From contig JANXSE010000016.1 in assembly GCA_025356695.1 (NCBI GenBank), positions 1-64,000 of the forward strand: a stretch of 64,000 nucleotides of DNA, read 5' to 3'. Position 1 is the first letter of the stretch; each line of letters starts with the position of its first letter. Below, piece by piece: positions 18,784 to 28,631 of the stretch. Under the pieces are notes generated by a model. The model searched no databases and was not told the DNA's origin. It saw only the letters and a program-made list of their open reading frames with translations. Source of the stretch: Betaproteobacteria bacterium (GTDB lineage Bacteria; Pseudomonadota; Gammaproteobacteria; Burkholderiales; SG8-41). Position numbers and translations under genes: made by a program.

Positions 18784-18864
18784 GATTGAGAATTAAGCTG
18801 CCCCGGCCTGCCCCGCTACTTTTTGCTCTTCTCCAAATCCTCAATCTTCGATCCTCGATCCTGC
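18782..18864. repeat. Degenerate GGATTGAG/CTCAATCC repeat at convergent gene ends
   Basis: AGGATTGAGAATTAAGC starts at 18782 over the retropepsin stop codon, and an inverted-orientation run of related units (AATCCTCAATC, TTCGATCC, TCGATCCTG) occupies 18836-18864 inside the 3' end of ribBA. The forward unit recurs almost exactly at 25491-25507, and reverse units at 25550-25590. These look like remnants of a short degenerate tandem repeat. Confidence 0.6.
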
Positions 18865-20090
18865 CCGGTCAGCGATAGCAGGTGGCCGAATTTCCTGCGC
18901 TTGGTGTCCAGATAGCGGCGGTTGGCTTCGCGCGGTGCGATATCAATCGCCACCCGCTCGCTGACCGTCAGACCGTAATCTTCCAGCGCTTTGACCTTGT
19001 CCGGATTATTCGTCATCAGACGCACGCGGCGGGCGCCAAGATCAAACAGAATGTGCGCACCGGTTTTGAAATCGCGCATGTCGGCGGCAAAACCCAGGGC
19101 GTGATTGGCCTCGACAGTGTCCTTGCCCTGGTCCTGCAGCGCGTAGGCGCGGATCTTGTTCAGCAATCCAATGCCACGCCCCTCGTCGAACATGTAAATG
19201 ATCACGCCGCGGCCCTCGGCCTCGATTTTCTCCATTGCCGCCTCGAGCTGTTCGCCGCAATCGCAGCGCTCCGAACCAAAAACGTCGCCGGTCAGGCATT
19301 GCGAATGCAGGCGGGTCAGTACAGGTGTGTCGGCATTGATCTCGCCCTTGACCATGGCGACGACGGGCGTCGTCTCCAGATCATCGCTGTAGACCATGAA
19401 GCGCCAGCTGCCGCTGTCGCGCGTCGGCAACACGGTTTCGGATTTGCGGCGGATCTGGCGCTCGTGTTTGCGATAGGCGACGAGATCCGCGATGTGCAAG
19501 AGCGGGATATTGTGTTTCGCCGCGAACCTTTCCAGATCGGCCGTGCGCGCCATCGCGCCGTCATCGGTCATGATTTCGCAGATCACACCGGCGGGCTTCA
19601 GGCCGGCCATGCGCGCGAGATCGACCGCAGCTTCGGTATGGCCGCGCCGCGCCAGCACACCGCCGTCCACCGCGCGCAGCGTCTGCAGACGGCCGGGGCG
19701 GATCAAATCGCCGGGACGCGTGCCGTCGGCAATCGCCACCGCGATGGTGCGCGCGCGGTCCTGCGCCGACATGCCCGAGCCCACACCCTCGCGGGCGTCG
19801 ATCGGTGTTGCGAATGCGGTGCCGAATTTGGTCTGGTTGCCCTGCTCGTCGGCGATCAGTGCAAGGCCGAGCTCGCGCATGCGGCCTTCGGTCAGCGCCA
19901 GCGAAACGAGGCCGCGCGCATGCGCCGCCATGAAGTTGATCGCCCCCGGTGTAGCATGCTCGGCGGCGACGAACAGATCACCCTCGTTTTCGCGGTCTTC
20001 GTCGTCGACGAGAATCAGCATGCCGCCGCGCCGCACCTCCGGCAGCAGTTGTTCGATCACGGATTCGCTGGTGGGATTTTTTGCAGTCAT
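18816..20090 (-). CDS. ribBA: Bifunctional DHBP synthase / GTP cyclohydrolase II
   Basis: 424 residues from the ATG at 20090. The N-terminal domain (about 1-205) is 3,4-dihydroxy-2-butanone-4-phosphate synthase, with [17 protein letters not shown] and [13 protein letters not shown]. The C-terminal domain (about 210-400) is GTP cyclohydrolase II, with the zinc ligands in [18 protein letters not shown] and [12 protein letters not shown] and [11 protein letters not shown] intact, so both activities appear present. The two reactions feed riboflavin synthesis. It follows folE by 18 bases. The last 16 residues ([16 protein letters not shown]) are coded by a degenerate repeat and look like an added tail. 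Confidence 0.94.
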   Translation of the reverse strand: MTAKNPTSESVIEQLLPEVRRGGMLILVDDEDRENEGDLFVAAEHATPGAINFMAAHARGLVSLALTEGRMRELGLALIADEQGNQTKFGTAFATPIDAREGVGSGMSAQDRARTIAVAIADGTRPGDLIRPGRLQTLRAVDGGVLARRGHTEAAVDLARMAGLKPAGVICEIMTDDGAMARTADLERFAAKHNIPLLHIADLVAYRKHERQIRRKSETVLPTRDSGSWRFMVYSDDLETTPVVAMVKGEINADTPVLTRLHSQCLTGDVFGSERCDCGEQLEAAMEKIEAEGRGVIIYMFDEGRGIGLLNKIRAYALQDQGKDTVEANHALGFAADMRDFKTGAHILFDLGARRVRLMTNNPDKVKALEDYGLTVSERVAIDIAPREANRRYLDTKRRKFGHLLSLTGQDRGSKIEDLEKSKK

Positions 20091-20108
20091 CACAGGTGTT
20101 CGCTCAAA

Positions 20109-20750
20109 TCAGTCGCTGCCGCGCGTGATCAGACGGACAAATTCGGCGCGCGTTTTTTCCTGCTCGAAGCCGCCGGTGAAGGCCGAGGTGGTGGCGATCG
20201 AATGCTGCTTCTGGATGCCGCGCATCACCATACACATATGCTGCGCCTCGATCACCACCGCCACGCCCAGCGGCTGCAGCGTGTCCTGGATGCAATTGAG
20301 AATTTCGGTGGTCAGCCGTTCCTGCACCTGCAGGCGGCGCGCGAACGCATCGACCACGCGCGGGATCTTCGAGAGGCCGACGATCTGCCCGTTGGGAATA
20401 TAGGCGACGTGCGCCTTGCCGAAAAACGGCAGCACATGGTGTTCGCACATCGAATAGACCTCGATGTCCTTGACGATCACCATGTTCCGGTATTCTTCCT
20501 TGAACATCGCCGAGCGCAGGATGGCGGCCGGGTCGAGATCGTAACCATGCGTCAGGTAATGCATCGCCTTGGCGTAACGTTCCGGCGTCTTGGCGAGGCC
20601 TTCGCGCGCGGGGTCTTCGCCAAGTTCGGTGAGTATGCCGTGAAAATGGCAGGCAATATTCTTGACGGTGCGCTGGTTGTACTGGTCGATCTTCAGATAG
20701 CCGTCGACATCGCCATCGTGCGACGGGGCATCTGTTGCGCGTCGTCTCAT
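20109..20750 (-). CDS. folE: GTP cyclohydrolase I
   Basis: 213 residues from the ATG at 20750 ([13 protein letters not shown]), after a GGTGATGAG sequence. Zinc and catalytic residues are in [20 protein letters not shown] and [10 protein letters not shown], with QERLT and TSAFTGGF conserved. FolE converts GTP to 7,8-dihydroneopterin triphosphate for folate. It sits between dxs (46 bases upstream) and ribBA on the same strand; two GTP-consuming vitamin pathways are therefore adjacent. An in-frame extension to 20981 overlaps dxs and is not coding. Confidence 0.95.
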   Translation of the reverse strand: MRRRATDAPSHDGDVDGYLKIDQYNQRTVKNIACHFHGILTELGEDPAREGLAKTPERYAKAMHYLTHGYDLDPAAILRSAMFKEEYRNMVIVKDIEVYSMCEHHVLPFFGKAHVAYIPNGQIVGLSKIPRVVDAFARRLQVQERLTTEILNCIQDTLQPLGVAVVIEAQHMCMVMRGIQKQHSIATTSAFTGGFEQEKTRAEFVRLITRGSD

Positions 20751-20796
20751 CTCATCACCGTGAATAGGAAAAACAGGGCGGCCAGTATATACCGGC

Positions 20797-22647
20797 CTAC
20801 GCCGCCAGTTTGGCCCTGATTGCAGTAAGGATACCGGCGCGATCGAGCCCGCAATTCGCCATTTGCAGCGCCGGATCGCCATGGTCGACAAAACGGTCCG
20901 GCAAACCGAGCAACAACACCGACGCCTTGATGCCGCGCTTCTGCAACGATTCAAGCACCGCGCTGCCGGCGCCGCCTTCAACCACGTTTTCCTCGACGGT
21001 CACCAGCAGATCATGGCTGCCGGCGAGCTGCGCGACGAGATCGTCGTCGAGCGGTTTGACGAAGCGCATGTTGGCAACGGTGGCATCGAGTTCTTCGCCG
21101 ACTTCAAGCGACACGCCGAGCATGCTGCCGAAGGCGAGGATGGCTACCTTCTTCGACAACAACGCGATCTTCTTGCCCTGCCGGCGGATTTCGCCCTTGC
21201 CGACCGGCAGCGTGGTCATGTCCTTTTTCAGTGCAACACCCGGGCCGCTGCCGCGCGGATAACGCACGGCGGCAGGTGTGTTCATCTGAAACGCCGTGAA
21301 CAGCATCTGGCGGCATTCGTTTTCGTTCGACGGCACCATCACCGTCATGTTGGGCAGGCAGCGCAGATAAGTCAGATCGAAGCTGCCGTTGTGCGTGGCG
21401 CCGTCGGCACCAACCAGGCCGCCGCGGTCGATCGCCAGCACCAGCGGCAGGTTCTGCAGCATCACGTCGTGAATCAGCTGGTCGTAAGCGCGCTGCAGAA
21501 AGGTCGAATAAATCGCCACCACCGGCTTGCTGCCCTCGCAGGCCAGCCCCGCAGCAAACGTCAGCGCGTGCTGCTCGGCGATACCGACATCGAAGTAGCG
21601 GTCCGGATAAAGTTCGGAAAACCGCACCAGCCCGGAACCTTCGCGCATCGCCGGCGTGATGCCGACGAGCCGCTTGTCGAGTGCGGCCATGTCGCACAGC
21701 CAGTCGCCGAACACCTGCGTGTAGGTCGGTTTGCCACCCGACTTGCCGCCGACGATGCCGTCGTCGGGCTTGAACTTCGACACGCCGTGATAGAGCACCG
21801 GATCGGCCTCGGCCATTTTGTAGCCCTGGCCCTTGCGCGTCACCACGTGCAGAAACTGCGGGCCTTTCAGCTCACTGATGTTCTTCAGTGTCGGCACCAG
21901 CGCGTCGAGATCGTGGCCGTCGATCGGGCCGATGTAATTGAAGCCGAATTCCTCGAACATGGTACTCGGCGTGACCATGCCTTTGACGTGTTCTTCAGCG
22001 CGCTTGGCGAGATCCCCCAGCACGCGTGTGCCGGCGCGCTTGGCCGCCGCATAGAACTGCCCCGTCATCAGCTTGGCGAGATATTTGTTCAGCGCGCCCA
22101 CCGGCGGCGAAATCGACATCTCGTTGTCGTTGAGGATCACCAGAATGTCAGCGTCGTTGTCACCGGCGTTGTTCAACGCCTCGAACGACATGCCGGCCGT
22201 CATCGCACCGTCGCCGATGATCGCCACCACGCGGCGTTTGACGCCGGCGAGCCTGGAGGCCACCGCCATGCCGAACGCAGCGCTGATCGAGGTCGAGGAG
22301 TGCGCAGTGCCGAAGGTGTCGTAGATGCTTTCCTCACGCCGTGGAAATCCTGAAATGCCTTCCCACATGCGCAGCCGGCTCATGCCTTCGCGCCGCCCGG
22401 TGAGTATTTTGTGGCCGTAGGTCTGGTGCCCGACGTCCCACACCAGGCGGTCGTGCGGCGTGTCGAAAACGTAATGCAGAGCAATCGTCAGCTCGACAGT
22501 ACCGAGATTGGACGACAGATGGCCGCCGGTCTTGCTGACCGAGTCGATCAGAAAATTGCGCAGTTCCGTCGCCAGTTGCGGCAAATCGCGGCGGTCCAGT
22601 TTGCGCAGTTCCGCCGGATCGTTGATGGTGTTCAGCAAATCGTACAT
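20797..22647 (-). CDS. dxs: 1-deoxy-D-xylulose-5-phosphate synthase
   Basis: 616 residues, the normal Dxs length. The thiamine-diphosphate domain has [35 protein letters not shown] and [10 protein letters not shown]; the pyrimidine domain has [17 protein letters not shown], followed by the transketolase C-terminal domain. Dxs makes DXP from pyruvate and glyceraldehyde 3-phosphate, the entry to the MEP isoprenoid pathway. Its ATG overlaps the ispA stop by one base, so synthesis of the two isoprenoid enzymes is coupled. Confidence 0.97.
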   Translation of the reverse strand: MYDLLNTINDPAELRKLDRRDLPQLATELRNFLIDSVSKTGGHLSSNLGTVELTIALHYVFDTPHDRLVWDVGHQTYGHKILTGRREGMSRLRMWEGISGFPRREESIYDTFGTAHSSTSISAAFGMAVASRLAGVKRRVVAIIGDGAMTAGMSFEALNNAGDNDADILVILNDNEMSISPPVGALNKYLAKLMTGQFYAAAKRAGTRVLGDLAKRAEEHVKGMVTPSTMFEEFGFNYIGPIDGHDLDALVPTLKNISELKGPQFLHVVTRKGQGYKMAEADPVLYHGVSKFKPDDGIVGGKSGGKPTYTQVFGDWLCDMAALDKRLVGITPAMREGSGLVRFSELYPDRYFDVGIAEQHALTFAAGLACEGSKPVVAIYSTFLQRAYDQLIHDVMLQNLPLVLAIDRGGLVGADGATHNGSFDLTYLRCLPNMTVMVPSNENECRQMLFTAFQMNTPAAVRYPRGSGPGVALKKDMTTLPVGKGEIRRQGKKIALLSKKVAILAFGSMLGVSLEVGEELDATVANMRFVKPLDDDLVAQLAGSHDLLVTVEENVVEGGAGSAVLESLQKRGIKASVLLLGLPDRFVDHGDPALQMANCGLDRAGILTAIRAKLAA

Positions 22648-23549
22648 CAGAACTTTCGCAACACGATGAAATCGGCAAGCTCGCGCAGCCGCAAGGCGCG
22701 CGCCCCGAACACGTCCAGTGAGGCCAGCGCGTCAGCACGCAGTTCGCCGGCCAGCTTTTTGGACTCGGCAACCCCGAGCAGACTGACGTAGGTGGGCTTG
22801 TTGTGCTGCGCGTCCTTGCCGGCAGTCTTGCCAAGTGTGGCAGTCGAGGCCTCGATATCGAGCACATCGTCGACCACCTGGAACGCCAGGCCGATGCATT
22901 TCGCGAAGTGATCAAGCCGCTCGAGTTCTTTTTTCTCCAGCGCCCTGCCGCAATGCGCGCCGAGCAGCGTCGCTGCGCGGATGATCGCGCCGGTCTTGTG
23001 TATATGCATGAATTCGAGTTCGGGCAGCGTCAGCGTTTTGCCAGTGGCCGCAAGGTCGATTGCCTGCCCGCCCGCCATGCCGCGCGAGCCCGATGCCGAT
23101 GCCAGCAGCTTGACCATTTCGAGTTGCGTGGCGGGGTCGTCGGCGAGACGGTACTCAGCGAGCAGCTGAAAGGCCAGGCTCTGCAGAGCGTCGCCGACCA
23201 GCAACGCAGTGGCCTCGTCGTATTCAACGTGGCAGGTCGGCTTGCCACGACGCAGCACATCGTCGTCCATGCACGGCAGATCGTCGTGCACCAAAGAATA
23301 GGCGTGGATCAATTCCACTGCGGCACCGGCGATGGCCACACGGCCCGCATCGGCACCATTGATTTCGCCGGCGGCAAACGCAAGCAGCGGACGCACCCGT
23401 TTGCCGCCGCCCAGCACCGCGTAGCGCATCGCCGCATGCAAACGCTGCGGCGCGATTTCGGCCGCCGGCAGCAGTGACAACAACTGCGCCTCGATGCGGG
23501 CCTGTTGATCCGCGGCCCAGCGCTGAAAATCAGGCGGGTTCGTCGTCAT
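22647..23549 (-). CDS. ispA: (2E,6E)-farnesyl diphosphate synthase
   Basis: 300 residues from the ATG at 23549. Both Asp-rich motifs are present: [19 protein letters not shown] (first) and [23 protein letters not shown] (second), with GGKRVRPLL at the start. IspA condenses IPP with DMAPP and GPP to farnesyl diphosphate. Its start lies inside the 3' end of xseB (20-base overlap) and its stop overlaps the start of dxs, giving a tight xseB-ispA-dxs operon common in Proteobacteria. Confidence 0.95.
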   Translation of the reverse strand: MTTNPPDFQRWAADQQARIEAQLLSLLPAAEIAPQRLHAAMRYAVLGGGKRVRPLLAFAAGEINGADAGRVAIAGAAVELIHAYSLVHDDLPCMDDDVLRRGKPTCHVEYDEATALLVGDALQSLAFQLLAEYRLADDPATQLEMVKLLASASGSRGMAGGQAIDLAATGKTLTLPELEFMHIHKTGAIIRAATLLGAHCGRALEKKELERLDHFAKCIGLAFQVVDDVLDIEASTATLGKTAGKDAQHNKPTYVSLLGVAESKKLAGELRADALASLDVFGARALRLRELADFIVLRKF

Positions 23550-23778
23550 CGTCGGCGGCAAAGTTTTTCAGCACGCCGGCTTCAAGCACCTTGACCTGCT
23601 GTTGTGCATCCGCAAGCTGTGCCTGGCAGAACTTCAATAGCTCGGCCCCGCGCTTGTAAGCGGTCAGCGATTGCTCAAGCGTCAATTGCCCGTCCTCCAT
23701 ACGCGTGACTATGCCCTCGAGTTCGTTCAGGGCGCTCTCGTACGTCGGGCTCTTGTCGGATTTTTCAGTCTTGGGCAT
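23530..23778 (-). CDS. xseB: Exodeoxyribonuclease VII small subunit
   Basis: 82 residues from the ATG at 23778 (MPKTEKSDKSP). The core YESALNELEGIVTRMEDGQLTLEQSLTAYKRGAELLKFCQAQLADAQQ is the XseB helical hairpin that coats the XseA large subunit; the acidic tail ends in DDDDEPA. ExoVII degrades single-stranded DNA. It is the first gene of the xseB-ispA-dxs group. Confidence 0.93.
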   Translation of the reverse strand: MPKTEKSDKSPTYESALNELEGIVTRMEDGQLTLEQSLTAYKRGAELLKFCQAQLADAQQQVKVLEAGVLKNFAADDDDEPA

Positions 23779-24394
23779 GAGCGGGGAGTGGCCGGGAAAA
23801 ACGGCCGCGGATAAACCGCGAACATAGCGCAATCAGAGCCTTGTGGTCAACGAAACACTCGCGAGATTCTTTGTGCATGGGCGCGGACGCGCGACTGCGA
23901 AATCCGGCGAAACGCCGACCGCATTTTCGCGCAGTCGCTACCAGCCACGACCGGTGCAGCATACGGTGCGTCGCATCGTCTCATCCAGAAACGCCGGTTT
24001 CGTGGTGATGGCAAAACGCCAGTGAATTTTGTGGCGCGCCGCTACCGCCAACACGCGGACGGTATCGATCGTCGTTGATATTCAAGCGGGCCGGCATCGC
24101 AATGCGGCCCGTGCATTGTGCAGGCGCGCCTGCCCCGCGTTGCCGTAGCCAGGCCGAAATCCAGTTGCCGTAGCGGCCGGGCGCGCACCAGGCATTTCAA
24201 ATGTGCGCGCGCTTTAAGTATTTATACTAAATAAACAGGAAGATACAACGATATCCTGAAATTGCTGTTGCCCTCCTCGCAAAATGCGGGGAAAATAGAG
24301 CCTCGTCTAAGGGCTTGTAAACAAATGGTTTTAGAGCATCGACCGCGGTCGATGTCGTTCCGCCCCGTCACTTCCTGACTAGAGAATACGCCGT
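23779..24394. other. 616-base intergenic region, xseB to Rieske gene
   Basis: No convincing gene is visible. The left half (to about 24200) is GC-rich and has only short open frames of doubtful composition, including a 60-codon plus-strand frame at 23843. The right half becomes AT-rich (TTTAAGTATTTATACTAAATA around 24212) and likely holds the divergent or Rieske-gene promoter; a perfect 18-base palindrome lies at 24337. Confidence 0.5.
24337..24354. promoter_or_regulatory. Perfect palindrome CATCGACCGCGGTCGATG, candidate operator
   Basis: An 18-base perfect dyad located 41 bases before the ATG of the Rieske oxygenase gene. Its position and symmetry fit an operator for a dimeric regulator. 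No regulator gene lies beside it. No T run follows, so it is not a terminator. Confidence 0.4.
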
Positions 24395-25498
24395 ATGTCC
24401 GACCTGGCGACCTTACTCGCGCTGACCAAGACTTCTCCGCAGCTCCCGATCCCCTGGTATTTCGATCCGCAGATTTACGCGCTTGAACAGAAGCTGTTGT
24501 TCGAACGCGGCCCCGGGTACGTCGGCCACGAACTGATGACACCCCACCGCGGCGATTATCAGGTGCTGGCGCGGTTCGACAACGGCAAGGCGCTGGTGCA
24601 CAGCGAGCCGGGCGTGCAATTGATCAGCAACGTCTGCCGCCACCGCCAGGCGATCATTCTCAAGGATCGCGGCACCACCAAATCGATCGTCTGTCCGCTG
24701 CACCGCTGGACCTACGGGCTCGACGGTAAACTGCTCGGCGCGCCGCATTTCCCCGGCAATCCCTGCCTCGATCTGGGCTCCACACCGGTGCAGAACTGGA
24801 ACGGCCTGCTGTTCAACGGCAAACGTGATGTCGTGCGTGATCTGGCCAACCTGGGCGTCAAACAGGACCTCGATTTTTCCGGTTTCATGCTCGACCGCGT
24901 ACAGATTGACGAATACGCCTGCAACTGGAAAACCTTCATCGAGGTCTACCTTGAGGATTACCACGTCGAGCCGTTCCATCCGGGGCTCGGTAATTTCGTC
25001 GCCATCAACGATCTGAAATGGGAATTCGGCGACTGGTACAGTGTGCAGACCTGTGGCGTCAAACCCGGGCTCGTGAATGGTGGCACGCCGGTCTATCAGC
25101 GCTGGCAGGATGTGCTGATGCGGTTCAACGAGGGCCGCAATCCACCGCACGGCGCGATCTGGCTCACCTACTACCCCAACATCATGGTCGAGTGGTACCC
25201 GCATGTGCTGGTGATCAGCACCATCGTGCCGCGCGGGCCTGAGGCCTGCAGCAACGTCATCGAATTTTATTATCCCGAAGAAATCGCGCTGTTCGAGCGC
25301 GAGTTTGTCGAGGCCGAGCAAGCGGCCTACAAGGAAACCGCCATCGAGGACGATGAAATCTGCACGCGCATGACCGACGGCCGCCGCGCGCTCTACAAAC
25401 AGGGTATCAACGAAGTCGGTCCGTATCAGTCGCCGATGGAAGACGGCATGCTGCACTTCCACGAATTTCTGCGACGCGAACTGCAGGAGCAGGATTGA
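24395..25498 (+). CDS. Rieske-type aromatic ring-hydroxylating oxygenase alpha subunit
   Basis: 367 residues. The Rieske 2Fe-2S ligands are C81-R-H83 and C100-x2-H103 (CPLHRWTYG). The catalytic mononuclear iron site is N177-W-K...E187-D188-Y-H190-V-E-P-F-H195. This arrangement defines the alpha subunit of ring-hydroxylating or demethylating oxygenases, which need a reductase; none is encoded nearby. The substrate is unknown, and short Rieske oxygenases of this size also include choline- or carnitine-type monooxygenases. Expression is probably driven from the AT-rich leader containing an 18-base palindrome. Confidence 0.87.
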   Translation: MSDLATLLALTKTSPQLPIPWYFDPQIYALEQKLLFERGPGYVGHELMTPHRGDYQVLARFDNGKALVHSEPGVQLISNVCRHRQAIILKDRGTTKSIVCPLHRWTYGLDGKLLGAPHFPGNPCLDLGSTPVQNWNGLLFNGKRDVVRDLANLGVKQDLDFSGFMLDRVQIDEYACNWKTFIEVYLEDYHVEPFHPGLGNFVAINDLKWEFGDWYSVQTCGVKPGLVNGGTPVYQRWQDVLMRFNEGRNPPHGAIWLTYYPNIMVEWYPHVLVISTIVPRGPEACSNVIEFYYPEEIALFEREFVEAEQAAYKETAIEDDEICTRMTDGRRALYKQGINEVGPYQSPMEDGMLHFHEFLRRELQEQD

Positions 25499-25590
25499 GA
25501 ATTGAGCAGGCCCACGGTTTTTTTTGCGTTATTCGATATTGCAGTTCAGCCTCCTCAATTCTGATTCCTTAATCCTCGATCCTAAATCCT
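25491..25590. repeat. Degenerate GGATTGAG-type repeats between Rieske and rhodanese genes
   Basis: AGGATTGAGAATTGAGC at 25491-25507 overlaps the Rieske stop codon. Reverse-orientation units (CCTCAATTCTGATTCC, TTAATCCTCGATCC, TAAATCCTG) fill about 25550-25590, right up to the rhodanese start. The same forward unit is found at 18782. The two orientations could pair as an imperfect stem. Confidence 0.6.
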
Positions 25591-25591
25591 G

Positions 25592-26437
25592 ATGTTCACC
25601 ACCCTCATCAGCGCCACCGACCTCGCCGCACAGCTCGACAATCCGGACTGGATTGTTTTTGACTGCCGCCACGATCTGGTCGATGCTGCGGCCGGTGCGC
25701 GCGCGTATGCACAATCGCATATCCGCGGCGCGCACCACGTCAGCCTGGACGCCGGCCTTTCCGGAACAAAAAACGGCCGCAACGGCCGCCATCCGCTGCC
25801 CGACGCCGCAACTTTTTGCGCACGCATGGCGGCGTTCGGTCTTCGCAACAACATGCAGGTTGTCTCCTACGATGCAACGGGTGGCGCATTTGCAGCGCGC
25901 CTGTGGTGGATGCTGCGCTGGGTTGGACACGCGCGCGTTGCCGCGCTCGACGGCGGATGGAACGGCTGGCAAAAATCCGGGCTTGCGGTTAGCGCAACGA
26001 CGGCCCAAATCAGGCACGGCAGTTTTACCGGCATGCAGCGCGCAATCACCGTCGATGCCGATTTCATTGCCGCTGAAATCGGCAACCCGCACACACGCAT
26101 CATTGATGCGCGCAGTCCCGATCGCTTTCGCGGTGAAAATGAAACGCTTGATCCGGTCGGCGGCCACATTCCGGGTGCGCTGAACCGTTTTTTCCAGAAC
26201 AACCTTGGCGCCGACGGTTGCTTCAAACCGGCGCTGGCATTGAAAGAAGAATTCGCCGCCATGCTGGGCGATGTGCCACCGGCGCAGGTCGTGCATCAAT
26301 GCGGTTCCGGCGTCACCGCCTGCCACAATCAACTCGCGATGGAAATCGCAGGCCTCGCCGGCTCGCGCCTCTACCCGGGGTCGTGGAGCGAATGGTGCAG
26401 CGATCCGCGGCGCCCGGCTGCAACCGGCACCCACTGA
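25592..26437 (+). CDS. Thiosulfate/3-mercaptopyruvate sulfurtransferase (two rhodanese domains)
   Basis: 281 residues with two rhodanese domains. The N-terminal one (about 5-130) carries the YDATGGAFAARLWWMLRWVG region but no catalytic Cys. The C-terminal one (about 155-275) has RIIDARSPDRFRGENETLDPVGGHIPGA and the active-site loop HQC237GSGVTA. The CGSGVT loop matches SseA-type sulfurtransferases moving sulfane sulfur to cyanide or thiols. It lacks a signal peptide and should be cytoplasmic. The next gene, a Kelch protein, starts 40 bases downstream. Confidence 0.9.
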   Translation: MFTTLISATDLAAQLDNPDWIVFDCRHDLVDAAAGARAYAQSHIRGAHHVSLDAGLSGTKNGRNGRHPLPDAATFCARMAAFGLRNNMQVVSYDATGGAFAARLWWMLRWVGHARVAALDGGWNGWQKSGLAVSATTAQIRHGSFTGMQRAITVDADFIAAEIGNPHTRIIDARSPDRFRGENETLDPVGGHIPGALNRFFQNNLGADGCFKPALALKEEFAAMLGDVPPAQVVHQCGSGVTACHNQLAMEIAGLAGSRLYPGSWSEWCSDPRRPAATGTH

Positions 26438-26477
26438 AACACGCCGGCACCCTCGCCGCATACGGATCGATGCAATC

Positions 26478-27554
26478 GTGATCGAATCAGCGCGCCGCAG
26501 GACCCTGCTCAAGGCCGCGCTCGCCGCGCTCGCCGCCGCGCCGGCACTGTCGCGCGCACAATCAGCCGATGCCGTCATCATGCACGTGCGCGATGCGTCG
26601 ATCGCGCGGCTGCCGGCCAACGCCGAGGCGCAAAAAAGTATCGACAGCGCCGCACCGCGCGCCGCGCAACCGGGCCGCTGGACCGCGTGCGCGCCGCTGC
26701 CGTTTCCGCGCAGCGAGATGGCCTCTGCCGCGGCATGGAACGGGCGCATGCACGTGGTCGGGGGCTACGGCAATTTGCGCGTCGACCGCGCCTATCACCA
26801 CGTTTACGACGCCGCGAAGAATGCCTGGAACGAAGCCGCGCCGCTGCCGCGCGGCGCCAGTCACGTCGGGGTGGCCACGGCGAACGGGATGCTCTACGCG
26901 ATCGGCGGTTTTATCGAGCAAAACAAACTGCCGCATGAAGACGCGTTTGCATTCGACATCGCCAAAGGCGAATGGCGCACTATTGCTCCGTTGCCGCGCG
27001 CGCGGGCAGCCTCCTGCGTGGTCGCACTGAATGGAAAAATTCACGTCATCGCGGGTGCCAGCGGCCGCGACATCAAAAAAAGTGTCGACTGGCACGAGGT
27101 TTACGACCCGGCCACCGACAAATGGGAAACCCGCGCACCGCTGCCCGACCCGCGGGACCACGCCGGCGCCGAAGTATTGAACGGGCGCATTCATCTCATT
27201 GGCGGCGGCTTCGACGGCTCCAGCCGCAACACCGACCTGCATCACGTCTACGACCCGAAAACAGACGCCTGGGAAAAACGTGCGCCGCTGCCGACGCCGC
27301 GCAATGGCCACGCCACCGCCGTGCTGCGCGAGAAAATTTTTGTCATTGGCGGCGAATCGTCGGGGAAAGTGCACGGCCAGAACGAAGGCTATGACGCCAA
27401 AACCGACCGCTGGGAAAGTTACGCACCGCTGCCGACGCCGCGCCACGGCGCCGGCGCGGTGACGATCGGCAATGCGGTTTATTTCGCCGGCGGCGCGCCG
27501 GTTGCCGGCACAACCTTTCTGACCTCGGTCAATGAGGCATTCACGCCCGGCTGA
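26478..27554 (+). CDS. Tat-exported Kelch-repeat protein
   Basis: 358 residues from a GTG at 26478; no other in-frame start is available near the signal sequence. The N-terminus ESARRRTLLKAALAALAAAPALSRA looks like a twin-arginine signal. Residues about 65-355 contain six Kelch-type blades with repeated W...APLP.PR and VIGG/YAIGG patterns, giving a beta-propeller. No catalytic residues are recognisable. Kelch propellers often bind proteins or sugars; some relatives are galactose oxidase-like or N-acetylneuraminate mutarotases. The function here is unknown. Confidence 0.82.
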   Translation: MIESARRRTLLKAALAALAAAPALSRAQSADAVIMHVRDASIARLPANAEAQKSIDSAAPRAAQPGRWTACAPLPFPRSEMASAAAWNGRMHVVGGYGNLRVDRAYHHVYDAAKNAWNEAAPLPRGASHVGVATANGMLYAIGGFIEQNKLPHEDAFAFDIAKGEWRTIAPLPRARAASCVVALNGKIHVIAGASGRDIKKSVDWHEVYDPATDKWETRAPLPDPRDHAGAEVLNGRIHLIGGGFDGSSRNTDLHHVYDPKTDAWEKRAPLPTPRNGHATAVLREKIFVIGGESSGKVHGQNEGYDAKTDRWESYAPLPTPRHGAGAVTIGNAVYFAGGAPVAGTTFLTSVNEAFTPG

Positions 27555-27558
27555 TCTC

Positions 27559-28494
27559 CTACTTGCGGTATTTTTCCAGCGCTGCGCCGGAGAAATACCT
27601 CTCCTCGAGTTCGCGTTGCTTGGCAAGGCCTTCGCCGTCCGCGCCGATTTCCGGCAGCGGATAGGGATGGCCCTCACGCGCAGCCACAAAATCATCCCAG
27701 GCGCCGACATCCTTCTGCTGGAAGGCCTGCATGAAATCCCACAGCGCCGCCCACGTCACATGGTGGGTAAAGCCCGGATACCATGCAATGTTGACGCCGA
27801 GTGCGAGGTGCTCCTTAAAACCAAGGTAACGCGGCAGTTTGCCTTTCATGAATGAAAAGGGCCCTTCGACCGCGGCGCGCGCCATTTTTATTTCATCGGT
27901 AGAGTGCGGTGATTCGAGCTGCACCCAATCGACGCCGGCTTCCTCACGATAAGCCTTCAGGCGTTTGATGCAATCCTCGAGGCTACTATTGGACGCATCG
28001 CGCGCATAACACTGCGCGATCACCACAAAATCCGGATCGAGCTCGTTCTTCATGTCGACCGCGGCGCGATAACGCGCAACCGCCTGTTCGAGCGACACCA
28101 CTTCCATGCCGGCGCTCTGCGTGCGGCGCTTGCCCTCGATCGGCTGGTCGTCGATGCGCACGCCGGCGATGCCAGCGCGGATGCACTCGCGCACCATGCG
28201 CCGCACTGCCATCACGCCGCCGTGGCCGGTATCGCCGTCCATGATGATCGGGAAACTGACGCTCTGCGCAATCCAGCCGGCAATCTGCACACACTCCATC
28301 ATCGACAACGCACCCACATCGGCGAGCCCGGTATAGGCACCGACCACACCGCCGGTGCCGACGAACCCCGCTTCGCAACCCGCCTTTTCCATGATGCGCG
28401 CATGCACCGCAGTCGGCGGATGCAGAATGGCGAGAACCTTGTCCTTGCGGTTAATCCGCTGGCGCAACAGGGCGCCCCTGGACATGCTGTTCAT
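27559..28494 (-). CDS. Isocitrate lyase/PEP mutase superfamily lyase
   Basis: 311 residues from the ATG at 28494 with GGGGAG eight bases upstream. Superfamily signs are FVGTGGVVGAYTGLADVG, the Mg-binding MDGDTGHGG, GVRIDDQPIEGKRR and VVIAQCYARDAS. The third motif has DDQP where methylisocitrate lyases have EDQ, and the usual K(K/R)CGH lyase loop is replaced by GKRRTQSAGME, so the reaction may differ from isocitrate lyase; 2,3-dimethylmalate lyase or oxaloacetate decarboxylase are candidates. It is divergent from the TcuA-like operon and probably shares its regulation. Confidence 0.82.
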   Translation of the reverse strand: MNSMSRGALLRQRINRKDKVLAILHPPTAVHARIMEKAGCEAGFVGTGGVVGAYTGLADVGALSMMECVQIAGWIAQSVSFPIIMDGDTGHGGVMAVRRMVRECIRAGIAGVRIDDQPIEGKRRTQSAGMEVVSLEQAVARYRAAVDMKNELDPDFVVIAQCYARDASNSSLEDCIKRLKAYREEAGVDWVQLESPHSTDEIKMARAAVEGPFSFMKGKLPRYLGFKEHLALGVNIAWYPGFTHHVTWAALWDFMQAFQQKDVGAWDDFVAAREGHPYPLPEIGADGEGLAKQRELEERYFSGAALEKYRK

Positions 28495-28631
28495 GACTTC
28501 GTCTCCCCTAGAAGCGGTTGTTAAAAGCAGCCGGCAGGGCTGTTGACCACGCAGGAATTGTAACGTATTCTCATGTATACACGTGCATTCAACATGCATT
28601 TCTCTTCACGCCAGCAACGGGGCAACCTTCC

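Noticed and set aside
23843..24025. 60-codon plus-strand open frame in the xseB-Rieske gap
   Set aside because: GTG start without a ribosome site, an Arg-rich composition and no recognised motif.
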